From JBQTIU01 sp052387815 (lineage in GTDB: Bacteria; Pseudomonadota; Alphaproteobacteria; CACIAM-22H2), in the NCBI GenBank assembly GCA_052387815.1, contig JBQTIU010000085.1, forward strand, positions 1 through 42,423: 42,423 nucleotides of DNA, in the 5' to 3' direction. The notes below the pieces were generated by a model. That model saw nothing but the letters and a program-made list of their open reading frames with translations. It was not told the origin of the DNA and made no database searches. Shown here piece by piece: positions 30,816 through 39,275 of this stretch. Position 1 is the first letter of the stretch. Each line of letters opens with the position of its first letter. Position numbers and translations under genes: made by a program.

Positions 30816-33173
30816 ATGGCGAGCGAAAAACTGTCGGCGGCGCAGATCGGACTGCCGCGCTTTTCCCCGGGCGACACCGCCGACGGCGATCCGTTTTCGC
30901 TGTCGAGCCACCGGCGCGCGCGCGAGGCCCTCGAGTTCGGCCTGTCGATCCGCGAGCTCGGCTTCAACATTTTCGTGGTCGGCGAGGACCACAGCGGCCG
31001 CATGACGGCAACCCTCGATTTCATGGAGAAATTCGTCGCCGGGCGCCCGCCGGCCGGCGACTGGCTCTATCTCAACAATTTCCGTCACTGGTATCGCCCG
31101 AAGCCCTACCGGGTGCCGGCCGGGGTCGGGTTCCGGTTTCGGGCCCGGATGGAGGAGTTGGTCCCCCGCCTGCGCGAGGCGCTGACCCGGGCCTTCGGCA
31201 GCGAGGATTACCGGACCCAGATCGACACCGCCGGCGCCACGGTGCGGGCCGGGATCGCCGAGCGCATGCGGGTCGTGCGCGACGCCGCGCGCGCCGAGGG
31301 CCTGGATGTGGTGGAAACCCCGCAAGGCCTGGCGGTGGTGGCCGCCCAGGCCGGCGGCGGGAGGCCGGGCGAGGAGGCCGAGAAGTCCCAGGCCGAAGGC
31401 GAGGCGCTCGCCGAGAAGGGCGAGAAGGTCATGGCGGGGCTCGCCGACATCAACCGCTGGGTGGGGCGACAGCAATCCGAACTCGCCGCCTGGGTCCGGC
31501 AACTCGATCACCGGGTCGCGGAGCAAGCGATCGGCGACCTGCTCGACGGCCCGATCGCCGAGTTTTCCGTCTATCCCGGCCTCGCGCGCTGGCTCGCCGC
31601 GATGCGGGTCGACGTGTTCGAAAACCTGGACACGTTCCAGCCGCCGCCTTCCGACGGCCCCGCCGCGCCCGCCGAATCCGCGGAAGCGCGCTACGCGGTC
31701 AATCTTCTGGTCGACCATTCGAGCGATCCGCATCCCCCCATCGTGCTCGAGGCCAACCCCACCTACGAGAACCTGTTCGGCCGCATCGAATACCGGCAGT
31801 CGAGGGGCGCGTTGCAGACCGATTTCTCGCTCATCCGGGCGGGGTCGCTGCACCGCGCCAATGGCGGCATCCTGGTGCTGCGGGCCGAGGCCATCGCCGC
31901 CAACCCGGCGGTCTGGGAGTTCCTCAAGGGCGCCTTGCGCGACCGCCATATCCGGGTCGAGGAGCTGCATCGCACGGGAAGCATGCCGATCGCCGGCGCG
32001 CCGCGGCCCAAGCCGATCCCGCTCGACCTCAAGGTGGTCCTGGTCGGCGCGCCGCGCTGGTACGAGGCGTTCTTCGCGGTCGACCCGGACTTCCAGACCT
32101 ATTTCAAGGTCAAGGCCGATATCGACCGGGACTTGGACGCGACCCCGGACAACATCGCCTGCTACGCCGGGTTGATCCGCCGCATGGCGCGGGTTCACGG
32201 CGAGGCGGCGTGCGAGGAGGGGGCGGTGGTGCGGCTGCTCGGCATCGCGGCGCGCTGGGCCGAGCACCGCGACAAGCTCAGCTCCCGCTTCGAGCGGATC
32301 GAGGACCTGGTGAGCGAGGCCCTCGAGCTCGGCGCCAAGACCAGCCCCGCCACCGTGACCGAGGCCGCTATCGTCGCCGCGCTCGCCAATCGCCGGCGCC
32401 GCAACGCACGGGCCGAGGACCGGATGCAGGAGGCGATCGGCCGCGGCGTGGTCATGATCGATGTCAGCGGGGCGGTCGTCGGGCAGATCAACGCGCTCAC
32501 CGTGCGCGACCTCGGCGACCACAGGTTCGGCACCCCCGCGCGCGTCACCGCGCGCGCCTCGGTGGGGCGTCGCGGGGTGGTCAATATCGAGCGCGAGGCC
32601 GAGCTCGGGGGGCCCATCCAGCAGAAGGGGGCCATGGTCCTGCAGGGCTTCCTCGCCGGCCATTTCGCCCGCCGCCTGCCGCTGTCGTTCAGTTGTTCCA
32701 TCACCTTCGAGCAAAGCTATGGCGGGGTCGAGGGCGACAGCGCATCGATGGCCGAGGTGCTGGCCATTCTCTCGGACCTCTCCGGCCTGGCGCTGCGCCA
32801 GAACCTGGCGATCACCGGTTCGGTCAACCAGCGCGGCCAGGCCCAGGCGATCGGCGGCATCCAGCAGAAGGTGGAGGGGTTCTACAGGACCTGCCTCCGC
32901 TCGGGCGGGCTTAGCGGCACGCAAGGCGTGGTCATGCCGCGCATCAACCGCGAGAACCTCGCGCTGCGCGACGACCTCGTCGAGGCGGTCGCGGCGGGGC
33001 GGTTCCACATCTGGACCGTGGGCGATGTCGACGAGGCGGTCGAACTGTTCACCGGCCTGGCGGCGGGGACGCCGGACGCGGACGGGAATTATCCGCCCGC
33101 CACCGTCTACGGGCGGGTGATGGCGCAGCTCGCCACCTTCGATCGCATCCTGGCCGAGCGCGAGCGGGGATGA
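30816..33173 (+). CDS. Lon-like serine protease with degenerate ATPase motifs (LonC-type)
   Basis: A 785-residue protein with an AAA_32/LonB-like middle and a C-terminal Lon S16 domain. The Ser-Lys dyad is intact: Ser642 in VEGDSASMAEV and Lys685 in AIGGIQQKVEG. The P-loop position reads VVGEDHSGRMT (55-64) with Arg for the Walker A Lys. The Walker B position reads HRANGGILVLRAEAI (346-360) with Arg356 for the usual Asp. A coiled-coil insert (about 180-240) lies between. This fits the ATP-independent LonC group. ATG 30816 has GGGAGG six bases upstream. It overlaps panE by four bases. Confidence 0.88.
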   Translation: MASEKLSAAQIGLPRFSPGDTADGDPFSLSSHRRAREALEFGLSIRELGFNIFVVGEDHSGRMTATLDFMEKFVAGRPPAGDWLYLNNFRHWYRPKPYRVPAGVGFRFRARMEELVPRLREALTRAFGSEDYRTQIDTAGATVRAGIAERMRVVRDAARAEGLDVVETPQGLAVVAAQAGGGRPGEEAEKSQAEGEALAEKGEKVMAGLADINRWVGRQQSELAAWVRQLDHRVAEQAIGDLLDGPIAEFSVYPGLARWLAAMRVDVFENLDTFQPPPSDGPAAPAESAEARYAVNLLVDHSSDPHPPIVLEANPTYENLFGRIEYRQSRGALQTDFSLIRAGSLHRANGGILVLRAEAIAANPAVWEFLKGALRDRHIRVEELHRTGSMPIAGAPRPKPIPLDLKVVLVGAPRWYEAFFAVDPDFQTYFKVKADIDRDLDATPDNIACYAGLIRRMARVHGEAACEEGAVVRLLGIAARWAEHRDKLSSRFERIEDLVSEALELGAKTSPATVTEAAIVAALANRRRRNARAEDRMQEAIGRGVVMIDVSGAVVGQINALTVRDLGDHRFGTPARVTARASVGRRGVVNIEREAELGGPIQQKGAMVLQGFLAGHFARRLPLSFSCSITFEQSYGGVEGDSASMAEVLAILSDLSGLALRQNLAITGSVNQRGQAQAIGGIQQKVEGFYRTCLRSGGLSGTQGVVMPRINRENLALRDDLVEAVAAGRFHIWTVGDVDEAVELFTGLAAGTPDADGNYPPATVYGRVMAQLATFDRILAERERG

Positions 33174-34093
33174 AAATCGCCGTCATGGGGGCCGGCGGGG
33201 TGGGCGGCTATTTCGGCGCCCGGCTCGCCGCGGCGGGCGAGGATGTCGCCTTCATCGCCAGGGGCAAGCATCTCGAGGCGCTGGCCGGTGACGGCTTGCG
33301 GGTCGAAAGCCGGCTCGGCGATCTTCATGTGCGGCCCGTCCGCGCCACCGACCGGCCGGCCGAGATCGGGCCGGTCGATGTCGTGATCTTCGCCGTCAAG
33401 CTGTGGGACACCACGGCGGCGGCCATGGCCTCGAAGCCGCTCCTGGGCGCCGAGACCGCCGTCGTGTCGCTGCAGAACGGCGTCGAGGCCGCCGAGATCC
33501 TGGCGAGCGCGCTCGGCCGCCGCCACGTCATCGGCGGCACCTGCCAGATGATCGCGACGGTGGCCGCGCCCGGCTTGGTCCGGCACACCGGCGACTTTGC
33601 CCGGCTCAGCGTCGGCGAATTCGACGGCCGGCCGAGCCCGCGCGTCGAGGCCTTCGTCGCCGCCGCCAAGCGGGCGGGGATCGAGGCCGCCGCCTCGCCC
33701 GACATCACCCGCGCGATCTGGGAAAAATTCGTCTTCCTCAGCTCCTTCAGCGGCCTCACGGCGGTGACGCGCTTGCCCAAGGGGAAGCTGTTCGCGGATC
33801 CCGACATCCGGGCCTTGTTCGCCGAGGCAGTCGGCGAGGCGATGGCGGTGGCGCGGGCGCGGGGCATCGGCCTCGGCGACGATTTCGCCCAGCGGCTGAT
33901 CGCGTTCGCCGACACCTTTGCGCCGGAGGCGAAATCGTCGATGCTCGTCGACCTCGAGCGCGGCAACCGGCTCGAACTGCCGTTCCTCTCCGGCGCGGTG
34001 GCGCGGTTGGGCGGGGCCGCCGGCGTGCCGACCCCGGTCCACCGCTTTTTCACGGCGGCGCTCAAACTCCATGCCGGCGGGCGCTCGGGCTGA
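33170..34093 (+). CDS. panE: 2-dehydropantoate 2-reductase family protein
   Basis: A 307-residue ApbA/PanE-type NADPH enzyme, which makes pantoate for coenzyme A synthesis. The Rossmann motif MGAGGVGGYFGARLA (6-20), NADPH contact Lys77 in FAVKLWD, Asn103 in SLQNGVE, and catalytic Lys186 in IWEKFVFLSSFSG are visible. The C-terminal dimer/substrate domain contains MLVDLERGNRLELPFLSG. Many alphaproteobacteria carry several paralogues, so the substrate may be another 2-keto acid. The ATG shares ATGA with the protease stop. Confidence 0.88.
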   Translation: MKIAVMGAGGVGGYFGARLAAAGEDVAFIARGKHLEALAGDGLRVESRLGDLHVRPVRATDRPAEIGPVDVVIFAVKLWDTTAAAMASKPLLGAETAVVSLQNGVEAAEILASALGRRHVIGGTCQMIATVAAPGLVRHTGDFARLSVGEFDGRPSPRVEAFVAAAKRAGIEAAASPDITRAIWEKFVFLSSFSGLTAVTRLPKGKLFADPDIRALFAEAVGEAMAVARARGIGLGDDFAQRLIAFADTFAPEAKSSMLVDLERGNRLELPFLSGAVARLGGAAGVPTPVHRFFTAALKLHAGGRSG

Positions 34094-34113
34094 GGTCGGG
34101 GTCGGGAGGAGCG

Positions 34114-34254
34114 ATGGCGGATTTGGGCTTGCCATTTCGCCCAAAGCCGGGGAACCTTGTCGGGACGCGAAATCACAGCAGGAACGGGAGGGCCAGATGC
34201 CCCACAAACCTCCGTCGGGTCCACGCGCAGTGGCGCTCGTGGGCCCGTACTTGA
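34114..34254 (+). CDS. Possible 46-residue upstream ORF overlapping the EF-G-like start
   Basis: ATG 34114 is preceded by a very good ribosome site (GGGAGGA, three bases away). The frame runs 46 codons (MADLGLPFRPKPGNLVGTRN at the start) and ends 58 bases inside the EF-G-like gene in another frame. It is basic in its second half and matches no family I know. It could be a leader that tunes the downstream gene, or chance. Confidence 0.3.
   Translation: MADLGLPFRPKPGNLVGTRNHSRNGRARCPTNLRRVHAQWRSWART
34122..34145. repeat. Hairpin in the EF-G-like leader
   Basis: Perfect seven-base arms TTTGGGC and GCCCAAA around a ten-base loop, inside the upstream ORF and 51 bases before the EF-G-like ATG. 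No T-run follows, so it is not a typical terminator. It may matter for leader folding. Confidence 0.45.
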
Positions 34255-36251
34255 GCGGCAAGACCACGCTTCTCGAGAGCCTGCTCCTGGCGACGGGCGC
34301 GATCTCGCGCAAGGGCACGGTGAAGGAAGGCAACACGGTCGCCGACAGCGCCACCCCCGCTCGCGCCCGCCAGATGAGCGTCGAGCTCAGCGTCGCGACG
34401 ACCGCCTTCCTGGGCGAGGCGTGGACGTTCATCGACTGCCCCGGCTCGATCGAGTTCGCTCACGAGACGCGCGCCGCGCTCATGGTCGCCGACGCCGCGA
34501 TCGTGGTCTCGGAACCGGTGGTCGAGCGCGCCCTGATGCTGGCCCCGCTCCTCAAGTTTCTCGACAATCGCCAGATCCCGCATTTCGTTTTCATCAACAA
34601 GATCGACGAGTCGGATCTGCGCGTCCGCGACGTGATGACGGCGCTGCAAGCGGTCTGCGCGCGGCCGCTCGTGCTGCGCCAGGTGCCGATCCGCAAGGGC
34701 GAGATCGTCACCGGCTACGTCGATCTGGTGAGCGAGCGGGCCTATCGATACAAGCCGGGCGAGGCGTCCGTCCTGGTGGCGATCCCCGAGGACATGACGG
34801 CCCGCAAGGCCGAAGCGCGCCAGAGCCTGCTCGAATCGCTGGCCGATTTCGACGACCAGCTGCTCGAGCAATTGCTCGAGGACGTGGTGCCGGCGAAGCA
34901 GGAGATCTACACCCATCTGGCGCGCAACTTCGCGGGCGGCCGCGTGGTCCCCGTGCTCATCGGCGCGGGGGCGCGCGATTCCGGGATCCGGCGGCTGTTG
35001 AAAGCGCTGCGCCACGACGTGCCGGAGGCCAAGGAGACGATGCGCCGGCTCGGCATCGATGCCAACGGCGAGGCGCTGGCGCAGATCTTCAAGACGCAAT
35101 ATGCCGCCCACGCGGGCAAGCTGTCGCTGGCGCGGGTCTGGCGCGGGCCGCTCGCCGACGGCGCCACGGTCGGCGACGGTCGGACGAGCGCGCGGATCGC
35201 GGGCGTCGCCGGGCTGTTGGGCGCGCAGCACACCAAGCTCGTCAAGGCGGAATCGGGCGAGGTCGTGGCGCTGGGCCGGCTCGAGGGAATCGCGACCGGC
35301 GCCGCGTTGACGCCGTCGGGCAAGCCGCCGTCCGCCCTGGCGCCGTGGCCGAAGCCGCCGCGGCCCCTCTTCGCCTTGGCGATGGCGGCGGAAAAACGCG
35401 CCGACGACGTCAAGCTGTCGGGCGCCCTCAATCGGCTGGTCGAAGAGGACCCCTCGCTGTCGGTGGAGCATAGCCAGGACACCAACGAGCTTTTGCTGTG
35501 GGGCCAGGGAGAGATCCATGTCGCCGTCGCCCTCGACCGCCTGCGCGGGCAGTACAACATCCCGGCGATCGGCCACGCCCCGCACGTCCCCTACAAGGAG
35601 TCGATCCGCAAGGCGATCACCCAGCACGCCCGCCACAAGCGCCAGACCGGCGGCCACGGCCAATTCGCCGACGTCAAGGTCGAGATCACACCCCTGCCGC
35701 GCGGCAGCGGCTTCGTCTTCGAGGAGGCGATCGTCGGCGGCTCCATCCCGCGGAATTTCATCCCGTCGGTCGAGGAAGGCGTGCGCGATTACCTGAAGCG
35801 CGGCCCGCTCGGCTTCCCGGTCGTCGACGTGCATGTGCGGCTGTTCGAGGGCCAGTATCACTCCGTCGACAGTTCCGACATGGCCTTCAAGACCGCGGGC
35901 GCGCTGGCCATGCGCGAAGGCATGCCGAAATGCGAGCCGATCCTGCTCGAGCCCATCTGCAAGGTCGAGATCTCGGTGCCGAACGAGTTCACCTCCAAGG
36001 TGCAGCGGCTGATCTCGACCCGCCGCGGCCACATCCTGGGCTTCGACGCCAAACCGGACTGGGTCGGCTGGGACCAGGTGTCGGCCCATCTGCCGCAGGC
36101 CGAGATGCACGACCTGATCATCGAGCTGCGCTCGGCGACCATGGGGATCGGCAGTTTCGATTGGGTCTTCGATCATCTCGCCGAACTCACCGGCAAGCCG
36201 GCCGAGAAGGTCATCCACCGCGCCCACAGCGAAGCCAAGGCGGCGTCATGA
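34197..36251 (+). CDS. Elongation factor G-like GTPase paralogue
   Basis: A 684-residue translational GTPase with EF-G layout. The P-loop GPYLSGKTT is at 16-24, G3 DCPGS at 80-84, and NKID at 134-137. Domain II, then domain III/IV (KRQTGGHGQFADVKVEI, SIPRNFIPSVEEGV) and domain V (ISTRRGHILGFDA) follow. G3 normally reads D-x2-GH, and here Ser84 replaces the catalytic His. The switch I RGIT motif is also lost (RQMS). So this is a paralogue, not the main EF-G, and its role is unknown. ATG 34197 follows GGGAGGG. It overlaps the hydratase gene by four bases. Confidence 0.9.
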   Translation: MPHKPPSGPRAVALVGPYLSGKTTLLESLLLATGAISRKGTVKEGNTVADSATPARARQMSVELSVATTAFLGEAWTFIDCPGSIEFAHETRAALMVADAAIVVSEPVVERALMLAPLLKFLDNRQIPHFVFINKIDESDLRVRDVMTALQAVCARPLVLRQVPIRKGEIVTGYVDLVSERAYRYKPGEASVLVAIPEDMTARKAEARQSLLESLADFDDQLLEQLLEDVVPAKQEIYTHLARNFAGGRVVPVLIGAGARDSGIRRLLKALRHDVPEAKETMRRLGIDANGEALAQIFKTQYAAHAGKLSLARVWRGPLADGATVGDGRTSARIAGVAGLLGAQHTKLVKAESGEVVALGRLEGIATGAALTPSGKPPSALAPWPKPPRPLFALAMAAEKRADDVKLSGALNRLVEEDPSLSVEHSQDTNELLLWGQGEIHVAVALDRLRGQYNIPAIGHAPHVPYKESIRKAITQHARHKRQTGGHGQFADVKVEITPLPRGSGFVFEEAIVGGSIPRNFIPSVEEGVRDYLKRGPLGFPVVDVHVRLFEGQYHSVDSSDMAFKTAGALAMREGMPKCEPILLEPICKVEISVPNEFTSKVQRLISTRRGHILGFDAKPDWVGWDQVSAHLPQAEMHDLIIELRSATMGIGSFDWVFDHLAELTGKPAEKVIHRAHSEAKAAS

Positions 36252-37021
36252 CCCCGGCGGCTGTCCTCCAGGCGGCGGACCTTCTCGAAGCCGCCAGGCG
36301 CGAGGCCCGCGCGCTTTCGGGCTTGCCCGAGTCGTGCCGGCCGGGCGGCCTCGAGGAGGGCTACCGCGTGCAGGCCGAGCTGATGCGGCGCTGGGGTCCG
36401 GTCGCCGGCTGGAAGGTCGGCGCGCCCTTGCCCGACCAGCAGGCGAAGCTCGGCCTCGACCGGCCGCTCGGCGGGGCGGTGCCCGCCGCCTTCGTGCATG
36501 CCAGCCCGGCGCGGTTCGAGCTCGGCCGCTTCATTGCCCCCGCGCTCGAATGCGAGTTCGCGTTCGCGCTCGCCCGCGATCTGCCGCCGCGCGCCTCGCC
36601 GTATGCGCGCGCCGAGGTCGAGGCGGCGGTGGCCGCCCTGCATCCGGCGATCGAGATCGCCGATTCGCGCCTCGGGGCCAATCCTCCCATGCCCCAGTTC
36701 GCGGCCGACTGGGTGGGCAACGGCGCCCTCGTCTATGGTCCGGCTTATGCCGACTGGCGGCGCCTCGATTTCGCCCGCCACGCGATGGTCCTCATGGTCG
36801 ACGCCAAGGAGGCGGCGCGCGGGACCGGTGCGGCACTGCTCGGCGATCCGCTGGCGGCCCTGTTGGCGCTCGCCAACGCCCAGCCGCCGGGCGCGGGCGG
36901 CCTCAAGGCCGGGCACATCGTCAGCACGGGCTCGTGCACCGGCATGGTGCCGGTGCGCGCGCCGGGTGAGGCGGCGGCCGATTTCGGACGCCTGGGCGAG
37001 GTCCGCGTGAGCTTCGCGTGA
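36248..37021 (+). CDS. 2-keto-4-pentenoate hydratase/FAH-family protein
   Basis: A 257-residue protein of the MhpD/XylJ hydratase group in the fumarylacetoacetate-hydrolase superfamily. These enzymes add water to 2-hydroxydienoates in aromatic meta-cleavage routes. The metal-binding ECEF in APALECEFAFALA and HPAIEIADSR, the lysine of AGWKVGAP, and the C-terminal GHIVSTGSCTGMVPV are in the expected order. No other meta-cleavage genes are near, so the substrate is open. The ATG overlaps the EF-G-like stop (ATGA). An IS relic begins just after the stop. Confidence 0.87.
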   Translation: MTPAAVLQAADLLEAARREARALSGLPESCRPGGLEEGYRVQAELMRRWGPVAGWKVGAPLPDQQAKLGLDRPLGGAVPAAFVHASPARFELGRFIAPALECEFAFALARDLPPRASPYARAEVEAAVAALHPAIEIADSRLGANPPMPQFAADWVGNGALVYGPAYADWRRLDFARHAMVLMVDAKEAARGTGAALLGDPLAALLALANAQPPGAGGLKAGHIVSTGSCTGMVPVRAPGEAAADFGRLGEVRVSFA

Positions 37022-37055
37022 AAACGGATTGGTTCAAGGCCGCGATCGCCCTGTT

Positions 37056-37423
37056 GACCAGCCCCGCCGCCTGCAGCGACAGCCGGGTCACCGTGTAGCC
37101 GAGCTGGTAGTCATGGCGCTCCTGCAGCTGCTCGTGAAAGTGCTTCACCGTGAAGTCGCCGTAGCGCTCCCGATAGAGCCGCTGCCTCCACTCCAGCTCC
37201 CCCGCCGGCGCCCGCCGCGGCGAGGGCAGGCCCAAGCCGGCGGTCGCGCAACCCGTCCGCCCCCTCCTCGTCATGGAACGCGCAACGACCGCCGGAAGTG
37301 CCGCCCCGATATCCCCAGCAGCTCTCCCGCCTCCTCCCCCGTCAGCCGCCGCTTCCGGTAGCCCTCCAACGCTTCCTCGAACCGAGTCACGAACCCCTCC
37401 CATAGCATCGCTGTCCGCCGCAT
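37056..37423 (-). mobile_element. ISNCY-type transposase relic, frameshifted and truncated
   Basis: On the minus strand the N-terminal HTH part reads MRRTAMLWEGFVTRFEEALE and RRLTGEEAGELLGISGRHFRR, then stops. A second frame continues DEEGADGLRDRRLGLPSPRRA, RLYRERYGDFTVKHFHEQL and GYTVTRLSLQAAGLV. This matches the first third of ISNCY/IS1202-like transposases. The shift lies near 37270-37290, and the DDE core is missing. The hydratase gene ends 35 bases from the cut. The rest of the gap (37424-37619) holds the repeats below and the leader of the next gene. Confidence 0.75.
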
Positions 37424-37457
37424 CGCCCACTCCCCTTCTGGAACAGTGGGCGCACAT

Positions 37458-37494
37458 GGCGGACAACTCACGCGCTACAAAAGGCGGACAACTC
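37458..37494. repeat. Direct 12-bp repeats at IS relic edge
   Basis: GGCGGACAACTC occurs at 37458-37469 and 37483-37494, 25 bases apart. Both are followed by a similar CGCG/TGCG base run. They lie just outside the transposase start, so they are probably the subterminal binding repeats of the element. Confidence 0.6.
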
Positions 37495-37619
37495 GTGCGT
37501 CACCGACACGGGGCGCTTCGGAGCTTGCAAACCACCGCGATCAAGCCCAATCTATCGGTCGGTCGGCAAATCTCGCCGGTCATCTGGGAAATGCCGGCTC
37601 AAGATAGCTGGGGGATGAG

Positions 37620-39230
37620 ATGTCTTTCTTTGACCGTTTCCGGCGTCGCGCGCTGCTTCCCTCGCTCTGGATAGCTGCCGTGCTTTCGCTGACCGCCGCC
37701 AGCCTCCCGGCGGCAGGTCAGAGTCCCGCCAACGTGCTCATGGTCGGATCCGAGGGCGTCATTCCGCCTCTCGATCCGCACCGCATGACCGGAACGGTGG
37801 GCCTGCGCGTCGTCGACGCCATCTTCGACACGCTGGTGCGGGAGGACCTGACGAAGCCGACGAAGGCCGCGCCCGGCATCAAGCCGGCTTTGGCCGAATC
37901 GTGGAAAATCTCGGCCGACGGCAAAAGCTACACGTTCACGCTGCGCGGCGGCGTGTCGTTCCATGACGGAGCCGGCTTGGACGCCCAGGCGGTGCGAAGC
38001 AACTTCGACCGCCTGATGAACAAGGACTCGTCCCTCTTCGACGCCAAAGCCAGCGGGAATATGGCGTTTCTCACGTCTTGGATCGCGTCCACGAGCGCCC
38101 CCGACGCGCGCAGTTTTGTGCTGGAGCTGAACAAGCCGTTCTCCGGCCTGCTGCGGTTGCTCACCGACCGGCGCATGTCGATCATCAGCCCGCGGGCGAT
38201 GGAGCGATATAAGGGGGACGAGTTGAGCGGGCGCCCCGTGGGCACTGGCCCGTTCGTTCTCGACAGCTACGCGTCAGGCAGGCCGCTCGATCTCAAACGC
38301 AACGCCCAATACTGGGGCGGCCAACCTAAGCTCGTGCAGATCATCTTCCGGCCGATCACGGATCCCACCTCGCTCGCCATCGCCATGCAAACCGGCGAGA
38401 TCGACCTGATCCCGAGCGCGAGCGCGTTGCAGGTGCAACAACTGAAGGGCCAAAGCGGGGTGACCGTCCAATACCCGGAACCCGCCAATCAATACTTCAT
38501 CCGTCTCAACGCGCGCGCCGCCCCCGCCAACAACGTCAACTTCCGCCGCGCGCTCAACTTCGCCGTGAACCGCGACGGAATCGCCACCCTGTTCGACGGG
38601 CAAGCCTCCCCTCTGGTGGGACCGCTCCCGCGCGGAAATGAGGCCTACGCGGAAAACATGGCGCAGAAGTACGCCTATGATCCCAAGAAGGCGAAGGAGT
38701 TGATCCAGGCCACGGGCATCGCCGCCCCGGTGACGTTGAAGCTGTTGGTTCCCAACAGCGGTCCCGGCTTTGGGCTGGCCGCGCAGACAATCGCCCTCAT
38801 CCAGCAGGATTTCAAGGCCGTCGGCGTGAACCTGGAGCCGCAGTTCCTTGAGTTCTCCACCCTGATCGCGTCGGAACGAGGCGGCTACAAGGACGACGTG
38901 AACGGCTCCTACAACGGTTGGGTGATCGGAGCCGAGAGCGGCTACTGGCTCGAGCGGATGTTCGGCGGCGCGCACCATCCGCCGAAGGGACTGAACCGCG
39001 GCTGGTATCAGAATGGACAGGCGGATGCGCTCTTCGCTCAGGCGCAGGAGGAACCCGACGATGCCCGGCGGAGCAAGCTCTATCAGCAGGCCGCTGACAT
39101 CATCGCCGACGAGGCGCCTTGGGTGTTCCTGTACCAGGACCGCCTGCCGCGAATCTTCCGCGATCGCGTGACCGGAATCGTGCCGGCCGGGTCCGTGTAC
39201 ATCGACTACGTAGCCGTCGCGGTCCGCTGA
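37620..39230 (+). CDS. ABC transporter substrate-binding protein, family 5 (peptide/nickel)
   Basis: A 536-residue periplasmic binding protein. A basic N-terminus (FFDRFRRR), a hydrophobic core and cleavage near LPAAGQ form a Sec signal peptide. Family 5 features are PPLDPHRMTGTVGLRVVDAI, PALAESWKISADGKSYTFTLR, FHDGAGLDAQAVRSNFDR, RPVGTGPFVL, and NFRRALNFAVNR. It delivers peptides, nickel chelates, opines or other small organics; the ligand is not evident. ATG 37620 has GGGGGATGAG. It starts a four-component importer cluster after an IS relic. Confidence 0.93.
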   Translation: MSFFDRFRRRALLPSLWIAAVLSLTAASLPAAGQSPANVLMVGSEGVIPPLDPHRMTGTVGLRVVDAIFDTLVREDLTKPTKAAPGIKPALAESWKISADGKSYTFTLRGGVSFHDGAGLDAQAVRSNFDRLMNKDSSLFDAKASGNMAFLTSWIASTSAPDARSFVLELNKPFSGLLRLLTDRRMSIISPRAMERYKGDELSGRPVGTGPFVLDSYASGRPLDLKRNAQYWGGQPKLVQIIFRPITDPTSLAIAMQTGEIDLIPSASALQVQQLKGQSGVTVQYPEPANQYFIRLNARAAPANNVNFRRALNFAVNRDGIATLFDGQASPLVGPLPRGNEAYAENMAQKYAYDPKKAKELIQATGIAAPVTLKLLVPNSGPGFGLAAQTIALIQQDFKAVGVNLEPQFLEFSTLIASERGGYKDDVNGSYNGWVIGAESGYWLERMFGGAHHPPKGLNRGWYQNGQADALFAQAQEEPDDARRSKLYQQAADIIADEAPWVFLYQDRLPRIFRDRVTGIVPAGSVYIDYVAVAVR

Positions 39231-39275
39231 TCCGGCGGCTGGCTCACGCGGTTGCGAAAGGAGATTACGACAGCG

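Noticed and set aside
30293..32914. An 873-codon plus-strand frame across aatA and the Lon-like gene
   Set aside because: It lies in the +1 frame of two well-identified genes and shows no conserved domain; it is a GC-bias artefact.
39252..39275. TTG 39252 as start of the racemase-superfamily gene
   Set aside because: The AAAGGAG ribosome site lies downstream of that TTG, so it serves ATG 39276.
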